A stretch of 64,000 nucleotides of DNA, taken from positions 4,258 through 68,257 of the forward strand of contig JBKPOZ010000124.1 of assembly GCA_046733355.1 (NCBI GenBank), written 5' to 3'. The position numbers were made by a program, and so were the translations under genes. The notes beneath the pieces were generated by a model. It was not told the origin of the DNA. It saw only the letters and a program-made list of their open reading frames with translations, and made no database searches. The stretch comes from VAZQ01 sp046733355. GTDB taxonomy: Bacteria; Pseudomonadota; Alphaproteobacteria; Rhizobiales; Xanthobacteraceae. Of this stretch, positions 34,644-42,520 are shown one piece after another. Each line of letters starts with the position of its first letter. Positions within the stretch are counted from its first letter, which is position 1.

Positions 34644-35288
34644 ACCGGCTCCATTTGTCGCGCCGTGCGCCAGCGGCGAGATGGCGCTCAACATTTCCTT
34701 GCGCCGCCGCGGCAGAGATCCGGGCGCTCCCGCAAAGAAGGAGCCCAAGGCTTCCGCCACGGCCGAATCGAGGTCTGGCTCGTCTGCCGGCACTGGAGCA
34801 TCGGCCTGCACCATGGCGGTAGCCGGCGAGGGGGCCTGACGTTCCCGACGGACGTCGCGCTCCGCCGGATCGCGCATTCTTGCGGCCGCCGCTGCTTTCT
34901 CCAACTCGGGTTTACGGCCGAGCTTCTCGAGCTTGTGCTGTGCCCGCACATAGGCCTCGACCATGCGGGTGAGGCAGTTGCCCTCTTCCGGGCTAAGCTC
35001 TCCCGCACAAACCGCGGCAAAGATGGCGGCGATGACACGCGGGGGGTCGGAGGGCCGCTCGATCGGCGGCAGATCGATCTCGACCGGCGCGCCCTTGCGC
35101 GTCGGCAGCATTGTTCGCCAAAGCCGGCAGAGGGCGTTGGCATCGCCCCTTTTTGCCCGCTCGATGAGGGTGCGAATGACTCTCTCCGCAGCGCCCTCGA
35201 TGAGCTGCTCGAACAGGACCGTCGTCTTGTGGCGCGCGCCGCGCGGACGACCTGCGGGATTGCCGCTTTGACCAGGCTGGAAGGGCAT
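34575..35288 (-). CDS. DUF5681 domain protein
   Basis: 237 residues from ATG 35288, with GAGGAG 7 bp upstream. The N-terminus MPFQPGQSGNPAGRPRGARHKT is the DUF5681 signature, seen in many phage-adjacent and free-standing genes of alphaproteobacteria. A helical middle part follows, then a tail (about residues 205-237) encoded by repeat-like DNA including the hairpin ATCTCTCCC/GGGAGAGAT at 34590-34616. Function unknown; a DNA-binding or terminase-small-subunit-like role is speculation. Its leader contains a promoter and two terminators. Confidence 0.8.
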   Translation of the reverse strand: MPFQPGQSGNPAGRPRGARHKTTVLFEQLIEGAAERVIRTLIERAKRGDANALCRLWRTMLPTRKGAPVEIDLPPIERPSDPPRVIAAIFAAVCAGELSPEEGNCLTRMVEAYVRAQHKLEKLGRKPELEKAAAAARMRDPAERDVRRERQAPSPATAMVQADAPVPADEPDLDSAVAEALGSFFAGAPGSLPRRRKEMLSAISPLAHGATNGAGHCSPLLPPRISPDLSGRDHASK

Positions 35289-35313
35289 TTTCGATCTCCT
35301 CATTGCTGGAATG

Positions 35314-35343
35314 AAAAAGCCCGCGATGCGGGGCATCGCGGGC
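35314..35343 (-). terminator. Rho-independent terminator (second of tandem pair)
   Basis: Read on the minus strand: GCCCGCGATGC, loop CCC, GCATCGCGGGC, then TTTTT (35314-35318). Eleven perfect pairs. It lies only 26 bp upstream of the DUF5681 start codon, in the same transcriptional direction. Confidence 0.85.
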
Positions 35344-35347
35344 CAAC

Positions 35348-35375
35348 AAAAAACCCGGCGGGGTTATCGCCGGGT
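35348..35375 (-). terminator. Rho-independent terminator (first of tandem pair)
   Basis: Read on the minus strand: ACCCGGCG (35375-35368), a 7-nt loop, CGCCGGGT (35360-35353), then a T-run formed by the six A of 35348-35353. It is the first terminator met by transcription from the promoter at 35403-35430. Confidence 0.85.
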
Positions 35376-35402
35376 CCGCTCGCACCTCGCGAGACTGAAC
35401 GA

Positions 35403-35430
35403 ATCATAGCACCGCGCTGTACAGTGTCAA
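35403..35430 (-). promoter_or_regulatory. Near-consensus sigma-70 promoter on the minus strand
   Basis: TTGACA (complement of 35425-35430), a 16-bp spacer, and TATGAT (complement of 35403-35408). Predicted start near 35396 puts the tandem terminators 20 to 80 nt into the transcript. Apart from this promoter, the interval 35431-35613 shows nothing recognisable. Confidence 0.7.
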
Positions 35431-35613
35431 GTCATTTTCGAGACCTTGGCAAGTCAGGGCGGAGCCCGGATCAATGTTCCTTTTTTGTTCTAACTTGTTT
35501 CGCAACACCTTGCAAGTGGAAAAGCGTGGCAAATGCGGAAGTCCGTGGCCTTCCACCACCGCACGTTCCGGCGCGAGCTTCACGCGGTCGTCCACAAAAC
35601 CGGCTTTGGAGTC

Positions 35614-36492
35614 TTACCCGCGCACCTCGACCCCGGCGCGGCGCTCGACCGGTATCACGACTGTGGTCAGATCCGCATCCGCGCCGACCTCGTCGCAGGC
35701 GATCTGCAGCATGCGCGTGACCGTTTCCGCCACTTCCATGGGCACGCCCAATGCCTGGGCTTCCTGCAGGCACAGTTTGAGATCCTTCGCCATCAGGCCG
35801 GTGGTAAAGCCGAGATTGAAAAGGCGCGGCAGGATGACACGCCCGAATTTGTCCTCCGTCGCGGTATTGCGGCCGGTGCTTGAATTGATCACGTCGAGCA
35901 TGATGCGGGGGTCGAGCCCTGCTTTCACCCCCATGACCATGGCCTCCGATGTCGCCGTCATGGCAGTCGCGGACAAAAAATTGTTGCAGAGCTTCATCGT
36001 CTGGGCCGCGCCGGGCTTGTCCCCGATGAAGAAAATCCTGCCGAACACCGACAGCGCCGACTCCAGCGCCTTGACCTCATCGCGCGGGCCGGAGACCATC
36101 ACTGCCAGGGTGCCCTTTGATGCACCGCTGACCCCGCCGCTTACCGGAGCGTCGATCTGCACGATGTCGCGCGCGCTGAGCGCCTCGTAGACACGCTTGG
36201 CCATCACCGAGCCCGTCGTTGAAAGGTCCACGAAGCGCCGCACCGCCTTGCCGTGCACGATCTCGCCGGTCGCGACCGCAAGCACCACGTCCGGCGTTGG
36301 CAGGCTGGCCATGACGGTCTCGGTTTCATCCGCCACGGCGCGCGCGGAAGCGCAAACCTTGGCGCCCAACGCGCCCAGCCGCTCGAGCGGCTCGCGCCGG
36401 GTATCGAAGGCGAACACCTGGTGGCCGGCTTCGACGAGCCGGCGCGCCATGTGGAACCCCATCTGACCTACCCCGATGAACCCGATCTCCAT
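35614..36492 (-). CDS. Beta-hydroxyacid dehydrogenase (3-hydroxyisobutyrate / tartronate-semialdehyde reductase family)
   Basis: 292 residues. NAD(P) site IGFIGVGQMGFHMARRLVEAGHQV at the N-terminus, substrate-binding motif DAPVSGGVSGASKGTLAVMVSG, catalytic Lys in KLCNNFLSATAM, and the C-terminal FTTGLMAKDLKLCLQEA. It oxidises or reduces a small beta-hydroxy acid such as tartronate semialdehyde or 3-hydroxyisobutyrate; which one cannot be told. Starts 14 bp from the divergent MFS gene. Confidence 0.9.
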   Translation of the reverse strand: MEIGFIGVGQMGFHMARRLVEAGHQVFAFDTRREPLERLGALGAKVCASARAVADETETVMASLPTPDVVLAVATGEIVHGKAVRRFVDLSTTGSVMAKRVYEALSARDIVQIDAPVSGGVSGASKGTLAVMVSGPRDEVKALESALSVFGRIFFIGDKPGAAQTMKLCNNFLSATAMTATSEAMVMGVKAGLDPRIMLDVINSSTGRNTATEDKFGRVILPRLFNLGFTTGLMAKDLKLCLQEAQALGVPMEVAETVTRMLQIACDEVGADADLTTVVIPVERRAGVEVRG

Positions 36493-36506
36493 GCGTTATC
36501 TCCCTG

Positions 36507-37691
36507 ATGACCAACAGAAGCATACTCGGCCGCTTTGTCGTGCTCTATGGCGCGCTCTATGCCTCCTTCGGCGTGGTCTCCCCGTTCCTGCCTGTCTTTC
36601 TGAGCGGCCGCGGCATCGAGGCGGAAGCACTCGGCATGCTGCTTGGCGCCATGACGATCGTGCGCATTCTCTCTGCGCCGCTTGCCGCCCGCCTTGCCGA
36701 CGTGCTGCATGCGTTTCGACTGGAGCTTGCGATATTCGCGCTGCTTTCGGCCATTGCGCTCCTGCTCTGCTTGCCCGCACACGGGTTCTGGCCACTCGTG
36801 CTCGCATGTCTGTTTCAGGCCGCGATGATCGCGCCGCTCGTGCCCCTTGGCGACGCGATGGCGCTGGCAACGGCGCAGCCTCGCGGCAATTTCAGCCGCG
36901 GCGCTTTTGAATACGGCTGGGTGCGCGGAGCTGGCTCCGCCGCATTCATTGCCGGCCTTCTTGTTGCCGGCCAAATGACAGGCTGGCTCGGTCTCGCTTC
37001 CATCATATGGTCTGCTGCCTTCCTGCTTTTCGCAACCGCCCTCGCCTCCGCGCGACTGCCGGACATCAGCACCGCCCGCCCAAACAATACGAATGCACAG
37101 CCGCCGCAGGGTTGGCTCGTTCTGATCCGCCAGCAAAGTTTTGTACGATTGGTCGTGGTTGCGGCGCTCGTGCTCGGCAGTCACGCGATGCATGATTCCT
37201 TCGCCATGATCAGCTGGCGGCAGGCGGGCATAGCCTCGTCCGTCACCAGCGTGCTGTGGTCCGAATCCGTTGCCGCCGAGGTGCTTGTCTTTTTCTGGAT
37301 CGGACCGTTTGTGCTGCGGCGGCTCCAGCCGACAACGGCGATGACCATTGCGGCCCTCTGCGGCATTGCGCGCTGGAGTGTGCTGGCGCAGACGACCGCG
37401 ATTCCAGCGCTGGCGCTCGTTGAGCCGTTGCATGGCTTGACCTTTGCGCTCCTTCACCTCGCCTGCATGCGGCTCATTGCGCAAACGGTGCCATCCTCTT
37501 TAGCGGGTACCGCGCAGGCGCTTTATGGGGCGGTCGGCATTGGTGGGACGACTGCGCTTTTGACCATCGCCTCGGGATGGCTCTATGCCCGGTTCGGACC
37601 ACACGGCTTTTTCGCAATGGCGGGGCTTTGCCTTACAGCGCTGCCCGCCATTGCGAGCCTGCGGCGGGCGCTTCCTGCCTCATCAAATTGA
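36507..37691 (+). CDS. MFS transporter, LacY/HcaT (MFS_1-like) type
   Basis: 394 residues with about 12 hydrophobic helices; RFVVLYGALYASFGVVSPFLPVFLSGRGI and the loop GAFEYGWVRGAGSAAF resemble the phenylpropionate-permease group. Substrate unknown; co-regulation with the divergent beta-hydroxyacid dehydrogenase is possible. No good ribosome-binding site precedes ATG 36507, but the N-terminal helix fits the family. Confidence 0.85.
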   Translation: MTNRSILGRFVVLYGALYASFGVVSPFLPVFLSGRGIEAEALGMLLGAMTIVRILSAPLAARLADVLHAFRLELAIFALLSAIALLLCLPAHGFWPLVLACLFQAAMIAPLVPLGDAMALATAQPRGNFSRGAFEYGWVRGAGSAAFIAGLLVAGQMTGWLGLASIIWSAAFLLFATALASARLPDISTARPNNTNAQPPQGWLVLIRQQSFVRLVVVAALVLGSHAMHDSFAMISWRQAGIASSVTSVLWSESVAAEVLVFFWIGPFVLRRLQPTTAMTIAALCGIARWSVLAQTTAIPALALVEPLHGLTFALLHLACMRLIAQTVPSSLAGTAQALYGAVGIGGTTALLTIASGWLYARFGPHGFFAMAGLCLTALPAIASLRRALPASSN

Positions 37692-37834
37692 AATATCAAG
37701 GAAAATAGCTGCCAAGTCATGGCAATGACCGAAGCGCCGCGATCGGCCGCCGCAATCTCGCCGCGCCGAGCCGCTTGAGTAATTGACAGGGCCGGCGCAT
37801 CATGGGTTGGGTCGAGTAAGCGGGGCGTAGGTCA

Positions 37835-38344
37835 ATGTCAGCTGCGCGTGCAGGCGTGCTGCCGAGGCTGGAGGCGTTCGATGAGGAGTTCGGACGCGAG
37901 GAGGCGGATTCCGCCCACCGGCCGAATACCGTCTTCAAGCTCTCGACGGTAATTGGACTGGCGCTTGCTGCCGGCGTGATCACCGCGGTCGCCTTGGGCT
38001 GGCCGAACGGGCCGTTGACCCAGGATGCGACGGAAGGTGCAGCGGAAAAGCCGGAAGCGGCCGTGCAGCGCCTCACGCAGGAAGTGGAGATGCTCAGGCG
38101 CGAGCTCGCCGACCTCACCGAAGAGCATCAGCGCGCAGCCAACACGATTGCCGCCCTGCAGGCGCAGCAGGAGAATCGCGCAGTAAAGACGTGGTACTCG
38201 GATCCTGTGGCTCTGATATACGGGTTTGATAATCAATTTGAAGCGAGCGCCACGCCGCCCGTCCGGCGCTCCATAGTGCGTGCGCGGCCGCGTGAGTTGC
38301 CGCCGCGCGAAGAAGGCGCGCCGCTCTCACTCGACCCGCAATAA
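37835..38344 (+). CDS. Bitopic membrane protein with coiled coil, unknown function
   Basis: 169 residues: a polar cytoplasmic N-terminus, one transmembrane helix (STVIGLALAAGVITAVALGW, about 37-56), a coiled coil (AVQRLTQEVEMLRRELADLTEEHQRAANTIAALQAQ) and a Pro/Arg-rich tail. No family recognised; the layout resembles proteins that stiffen or space envelope structures. Followed 9 bp later by a palindromic repeat. Confidence 0.7.
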   Translation: MSAARAGVLPRLEAFDEEFGREEADSAHRPNTVFKLSTVIGLALAAGVITAVALGWPNGPLTQDATEGAAEKPEAAVQRLTQEVEMLRRELADLTEEHQRAANTIAALQAQQENRAVKTWYSDPVALIYGFDNQFEASATPPVRRSIVRARPRELPPREEGAPLSLDPQ

Positions 38345-38353
38345 CTGCTGAAC

Positions 38354-38455
38354 CGTCATTCCGGGGCGCCACAAAGTGGCGAGCCCGGAATCCATAAGCA
38401 CAGGCTTGGGATTATGGATTCCGGCCCTCGGCTTATAGCCTCGGCCGGAATGACG
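38354..38455. repeat. Interspersed palindromic repeat (CGTCATTCCGG family), copy 2
   Basis: CGTCATTCCGG at 38354 and CCGGAATGACG ending at 38455 bound the element, with inner GAGCCCGGAATCCATAA / TTATGGATTCCGG arms. It ends 9 bp from the cyanase stop codon, so may serve as its 3' end structure. Confidence 0.85.
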
Positions 38456-38464
38456 GCTGCGAGT

Positions 38465-38953
38465 TCATTCTTCCTTATAGCCGTATTCCGGCACATTGCC
38501 GGTGTTCCCGTAATATTTGTACGGCAAAAACTTGCCCGACATGGTGATCTTCACACGATCGCCTTTTGGGTTCGGCAGACGCTCGATCTGAATATCAAAA
38601 TCGATCGCAGACATGATACCGTCACCGAATTCCTCCTCGATCAGCGCTTTCCACGCCGGCCCGTTCACCATCACCAGCTCGTAAAATCGATAGATCAGGG
38701 GGTCGGTGGGCGGCATCGGCACGCCCGAGCCGCGCATCGGGATCTCGTTGAGCATGGCGGTCTCGGTCGGCGTGAGGCCGAAGAGCTCGCCCGCCTTCAG
38801 CGCCTGGGGCTTGGTCAGTTTCATCTGGCCAAGGAGCGCCCCAACGAGGAGCACCGGAGAATAGCCCCCGATCTGCTGATGGATGTGTTTCCAGCTCCAT
38901 CCCTTTGCGCGCTTGATGTCGAGAATTTTCTCCGTGAGCTCGCTACGTAGCAT
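38465..38953 (-). CDS. cynS: Cyanate hydratase (cyanase)
   Basis: 162 residues. N-terminal helix-turn-helix-like domain and C-terminal catalytic domain with the three active-site residues Arg89 and Glu92 (LIYRFYELV) and Ser115 (DGIMSAIDF). It converts cyanate plus bicarbonate to ammonia and carbon dioxide via carbamate. It is the last gene of an operon with a nitrate/cyanate-type ABC importer (34 bp after the ATPase gene). Confidence 0.97.
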   Translation of the reverse strand: MLRSELTEKILDIKRAKGWSWKHIHQQIGGYSPVLLVGALLGQMKLTKPQALKAGELFGLTPTETAMLNEIPMRGSGVPMPPTDPLIYRFYELVMVNGPAWKALIEEEFGDGIMSAIDFDIQIERLPNPKGDRVKITMSGKFLPYKYYGNTGNVPEYGYKEE

Positions 38954-38987
38954 ACGTCTCTCCCTCGATTACGGTTTCACCTTCGGC

Positions 38988-39923
38988 TCACCCGCACGAA
39001 CCCTGGGACAATTTTCCCTCGCGCAGGTCGTCTTTCGATGGGGGCCTGAGCGCAACGGCAGCCTCGGCGGCCACGATCGGCTCGGGCACGCCCGGCCGCA
39101 CCACCCGAATATGGCGCGGGTTGAAGTTCTCCTCGCGCCAGCCGCGGCTGCGGCTGACCAGAAAATCGATGATGTGATTGCGTACCCCGTAATAAAGCGG
39201 ATGCCGGTGCACATCCTTGCGCGCGCGGTGCTTCGGCAATGGGTTGTCGACGATCTCGGCCAGCACCGCATTTGGCCCGTTGGTCATCAGCACGATGCGA
39301 TCGGCGAGATAGATCGCCTCATCCACATCGTGAGTGATCATAAACACCGTCTGACCTGTTTCGAGACAGATGCGCCGCACCTCATCCTGCAGCGTGCCGC
39401 GGGTGAGCGCATCAAGCGCCGAGAAAGGCTCGTCCATGAGCATGATCTTGGGCTCGATGGAGAGCGCGCGGGCGATGCCGACGCGCTGCTTCATGCCGCC
39501 GGAAAGCTCAGCCGGGCGCTTGCGCTCGGCGCCCGAGAGCCCGACGAGGTCAATGAATTTCTGCGCGCGCCTGTCCACGTCGGCGCGCCGCATACGACGC
39601 CATTTGGAAGAAACAGCGTACGCAACATTGCCCTTGACCGTGCGCCACGGCAGCAGAGCGTGGCTCTGAAAGATGACCGCGCGATCGAGGCTCGGACCTT
39701 CGATCGCCTGGTTGTCGACAATCACCGTGCCCTGGGAGGGCTCATCAAGGCCGGCGACAAGGTTGAGCACAGTGGTCTTGCCGCAGCCGGAATGCCCGAT
39801 GATACAGGTGAATTCTCCGCGTGCCATCGAGAGCCACAAATTCTCGAAAACAGTATTGAGTCCACCACCGGGCGCGGCGAACTGTTTGGTAATTCCCTCT
39901 ATGGCGATGAACTTGTCGCTCAT
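38988..39923 (-). CDS. Cyanate/nitrate-type ABC importer ATP-binding protein
   Basis: 311 residues. Walker A GHSGCGKTT, Q-loop FQSHALLPWRTV, signature LSGGMKQRVGIARAL, Walker B IMLMDEPFSALD, switch MITHDVDEAIYLADRIVLMTNGP, all of the NrtD/CynD/SsuB-TauB group. An extended C-terminal tail (VVRPGVPEPIVAAEAAVALRPPS) is present. With cyanase downstream, cyanate is the likeliest cargo. Confidence 0.92.
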   Translation of the reverse strand: MSDKFIAIEGITKQFAAPGGGLNTVFENLWLSMARGEFTCIIGHSGCGKTTVLNLVAGLDEPSQGTVIVDNQAIEGPSLDRAVIFQSHALLPWRTVKGNVAYAVSSKWRRMRRADVDRRAQKFIDLVGLSGAERKRPAELSGGMKQRVGIARALSIEPKIMLMDEPFSALDALTRGTLQDEVRRICLETGQTVFMITHDVDEAIYLADRIVLMTNGPNAVLAEIVDNPLPKHRARKDVHRHPLYYGVRNHIIDFLVSRSRGWREENFNPRHIRVVRPGVPEPIVAAEAAVALRPPSKDDLREGKLSQGSCG

Positions 39924-39937
39924 GTGCGTGAACCGGG

Positions 39938-40777
39938 CTACTCCTGGAAGGTCACGAGCCGCGTCGCGCGCGCCAGCACCTGGTCAAGCACCATGCCGAC
40001 GAGTCCTATCACCAGAATGGCGGTGATCACATTGGTGATGGAGAGATTGTTCCACTCGTTCCACACGAAATAGCCGATGCCGGTGCCGCCGACGAGCATT
40101 TCGGCGGCGACGATCACGAGCCAGGCAATGCCGATCGATATGCGCATGCCGGTCAGAATGGTTGGCGCCGCGGCAGGCAGGATGATCGTGAAGGCGCGGC
40201 GGAACACGCCCACCTCGAGTGTGCGCGCGACATTGAGCCATTCGCGCCGAACCGAGGCGACACCGAAAGCGGTATTGATCAGCATCGGCCATAACGAGCA
40301 GATGAAGATCACGAAAATCGAGGACAGGCCCGAATCCTTAATCGTGTAGAGGGCAAGCGGCATCCAGGCGAGCGGCGAGATGGGCTTGAGCACCTGCACG
40401 AAAGGATCGAGCGCGCGGCTCATGAGCGGCGACATGCCGATCAGAAACCCGATGGGAATGGCAACGAGAACCGCGAGCAGATAGCCCACACCCACGCGCG
40501 CGATCGAATAGGCGAGCTGAATGCCGAGCCCCTTGTCATTCGTGCCGCGGTCATAGAACGGGTTTTTCAGATGCTCCCACAGCGTCCGGGCGACCTCCAC
40601 AGGGCCGGGCATGGCGGATTTGCCCTGGCTCGCAGCGGCCCCCACGAGCTTGGCGTATTCCGGATCCATGCTCACCGCCGGCCCGCTTCCGGCAGTGCCC
40701 AGGTGCCACACGCCGATGAACAACGAGAACAGCAGGAGGGAAACGACCGCCGCCCGCACGGCGAGGAGGGAATGCAT
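39938..40777 (-). CDS. Cyanate/nitrate-type ABC importer permease
   Basis: 279 residues from ATG 40777 (GGAGGG upstream on the minus strand). About six helices; the NrtB-like pattern LVAIPIGFLIGMSPLMSRALDPFVQVLKPISPLAWMPLALY and the coupling loop TLEVGVFRRAFTIILPAAAPTILTGMRISIG. A 50-residue periplasmic insert (PEYAKLVGAAASQGKSAMPG) is typical. The frame is open upstream to 41305 but that is antisense to the family and overlaps the binding-protein gene. Confidence 0.92.
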   Translation of the reverse strand: MHSLLAVRAAVVSLLLFSLFIGVWHLGTAGSGPAVSMDPEYAKLVGAAASQGKSAMPGPVEVARTLWEHLKNPFYDRGTNDKGLGIQLAYSIARVGVGYLLAVLVAIPIGFLIGMSPLMSRALDPFVQVLKPISPLAWMPLALYTIKDSGLSSIFVIFICSLWPMLINTAFGVASVRREWLNVARTLEVGVFRRAFTIILPAAAPTILTGMRISIGIAWLVIVAAEMLVGGTGIGYFVWNEWNNLSITNVITAILVIGLVGMVLDQVLARATRLVTFQE

Positions 40778-40788
40778 TGCAGCGCTGC

Positions 40789-42165
40789 TCAGACCCGCTT
40801 GATCGCGAAGCTCTGCACGTATTCGTCGGGCTTCGCCGGATCGAATTCCTTGCCCATGACTTTGAAGCTCTTCGATCTCGTTGCCGGCGGCGTAAGCCCG
40901 ACCTCCTTCATCAGCTTCGCGGTATCGGTCGCGAGAAAGACCTGCTCTGCCACCGCATTGTAGTCGACGTCGCCCTTGAGCTGACCCCAGCGCTTCATCT
41001 GCGTGAGAATCCATACAGCGAACGATTGCCAGGGAAACGGATCGAAGTCGATGCGGTTGGGCTCGCGCTTCACCTGCCCGAGCCCGTCCGCATAGGTACC
41101 GGTGAGAATCTGCTCGAGCACGGTCACAGGCTGATTGAGATAATTTGCCGGCCCGATAGCTGCGGCGATCTCCTTGCGGTTTTCCGGCTTGTGCGCGAAG
41201 GCGGTCGCGTCGATGATGGCCTTGAGCAGCGCCGCATAGCTGTTCGGCATCGTGGTGACGAATTCCTTCGACGCCGCAAAGGCGCAACAGGGATGGCCTT
41301 CCCACAGCTCTTTCGAGAGCAGGTGGATGAAGCCTGCCCCGTCATAGACCGCGCGCTGATTGAAGGGATCGGGGCCGAGGAAGCCGTCGATGTTGTCGGC
41401 GCGCAGATTGGCGACCATCTCGGGCGGCGGCACCGCGCGAATCTGAATGTCGACGTCGGGGTCGAGCCCGTGCTCGGCAACGTAATAGCGCAGCAGGTAG
41501 TTGTGCATGGAGTAATCGAACGGCACTGCAAATTTGAAGCCCTTCCATTTTTTCGGATCGTTCTTCTCCTTGTGCTTGATGGAAAGCGTAATCGCCTGGC
41601 CGTTGATATTCTCGACCGCAGGCATGGTGTACGGGATCGGGTTCGAGCCCGCCCCGAGCGTAATCGCAAGCGGCATGGGCGAGAGCATATGCGCCGCGTC
41701 GTATTCCTTGTTCAGCGTCTTGTCGCGGATAACCGCCCAGCCGGCGGTCTTCACCACTTCAACGTTGAGACCGTGCTTGCTGTAGAACCCCATCGGATGC
41801 GCCATGATGATCGGCGTGGCGCAGGTGATCGGGATAAAGCCGACTTTGAGGTCCTTCTTCTCGAGCGCGCCGCCCTGCGCGAAGACTTCAGTCGCGGACT
41901 TGAGCGGAAACAGCTGCGACAGCGCTGCAAGCGCGGTGGAAGCGCCGACCGTCTTGAGGAAGGTGCGACGTGCACCGTCCTTGGGAAAGAGCGCGCGCAT
42001 CACCGCGGAGGCAATCACGCCTTGATATCGCGTCTCCTCGCTCTCGATCACGGCAGGGAGGAGGCGTTCGTCGCGCTCATGCTCCGCCTGAGTGGCATGA
42101 CGTCCGCACGTGCAACCGGAGGTTAGTCGTCCGGCAGAATCGAACGGATCGTCGAAGGTCGACAT
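40789..42165 (-). CDS. Cyanate/nitrate-type ABC substrate-binding protein (CmpA/NrtA family)
   Basis: 458 residues from ATG 42165 (GGAG upstream). An unusual Cys-containing N-terminal stretch (LTSGCTCGRHATQAEHERDERL) of about 60 residues precedes a Tat leader (ARRTFLKTVGASTALAAL); the mature part GFIPITCATPIIMAHPMGFYSKHGLNVEVVKTAGWAV is typical of NrtA/CmpA. First gene of the cyanase operon, with a sigma-54-type promoter upstream. The pre-leader extension is common to this branch, though its role is unknown. Confidence 0.9.
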   Translation of the reverse strand: MSTFDDPFDSAGRLTSGCTCGRHATQAEHERDERLLPAVIESEETRYQGVIASAVMRALFPKDGARRTFLKTVGASTALAALSQLFPLKSATEVFAQGGALEKKDLKVGFIPITCATPIIMAHPMGFYSKHGLNVEVVKTAGWAVIRDKTLNKEYDAAHMLSPMPLAITLGAGSNPIPYTMPAVENINGQAITLSIKHKEKNDPKKWKGFKFAVPFDYSMHNYLLRYYVAEHGLDPDVDIQIRAVPPPEMVANLRADNIDGFLGPDPFNQRAVYDGAGFIHLLSKELWEGHPCCAFAASKEFVTTMPNSYAALLKAIIDATAFAHKPENRKEIAAAIGPANYLNQPVTVLEQILTGTYADGLGQVKREPNRIDFDPFPWQSFAVWILTQMKRWGQLKGDVDYNAVAEQVFLATDTAKLMKEVGLTPPATRSKSFKVMGKEFDPAKPDEYVQSFAIKRV

Positions 42166-42219
42166 GGGCGTACTCCAGTGTTCGCGCCGGCGTTCGGCCG
42201 GCCGATTGCCCATGCGTTA

Positions 42220-42234
42220 GCAATGGACATGCCA
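42220..42234 (-). promoter_or_regulatory. Sigma-54 (RpoN) promoter for the cyanate operon
   Basis: On the minus strand: TGGCATGTCCATTGC followed by T. Against TGGCACG-N4-TTGC only one base differs, and GG/GC are 10 bp apart. Predicted start near 42209 gives a leader of about 44 nt before ATG 42165. Confidence 0.7.
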
Positions 42235-42469
42235 GCGCCCTCCTGTGTGAAGGTGCCGAACCACTGATCCTTGAGCGGGCGACAGCCGCCCATTGGTTGG
42301 GCAAAGGCCTGCTTTTCAGGCAGGTGCGGATCAGTTGTCCCCAACCCGATCTAACTGCCTATCGCTTGCGCATGAACTCGCTACTATCGCGCAGGCATCC
42401 GCAAGGCCTGCGTAGGTCAAACTGGCGAAAAATCAGCGGTTTGCCACAAAGGGCCGCACCGTGGGGCGT

Positions 42470-42484
42470 TGGCATGGCCTTTGC
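42470..42484 (+). promoter_or_regulatory. Sigma-54 (RpoN) promoter for the peptide-type ABC / atzGE operon
   Basis: TGGCATGGCCTTTGC, one mismatch to TGGCACG-N4-TTGC, correct 10-bp GG/GC spacing, and an extra upstream T. Predicted start near 42496, followed by GGAGGG and ATG 42521. Nothing else is recognised between the two promoters (42235-42469) except likely activator space. Confidence 0.7.
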
Positions 42485-42520
42485 CGATTGTGCGGCGAGT
42501 TTGCCGATTGGAGGGAATGA

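Noticed and set aside
35311..35409. 32-codon plus-strand ORF across the tandem hairpins
   Set aside because: It coincides entirely with the two terminators, whose T-runs lie on the minus strand; no ribosome site.
40777..42126. 449-codon plus-strand frame opposite the cyanate binding-protein gene
   Set aside because: Antisense to a well-supported CmpA/NrtA-family gene in an operon.
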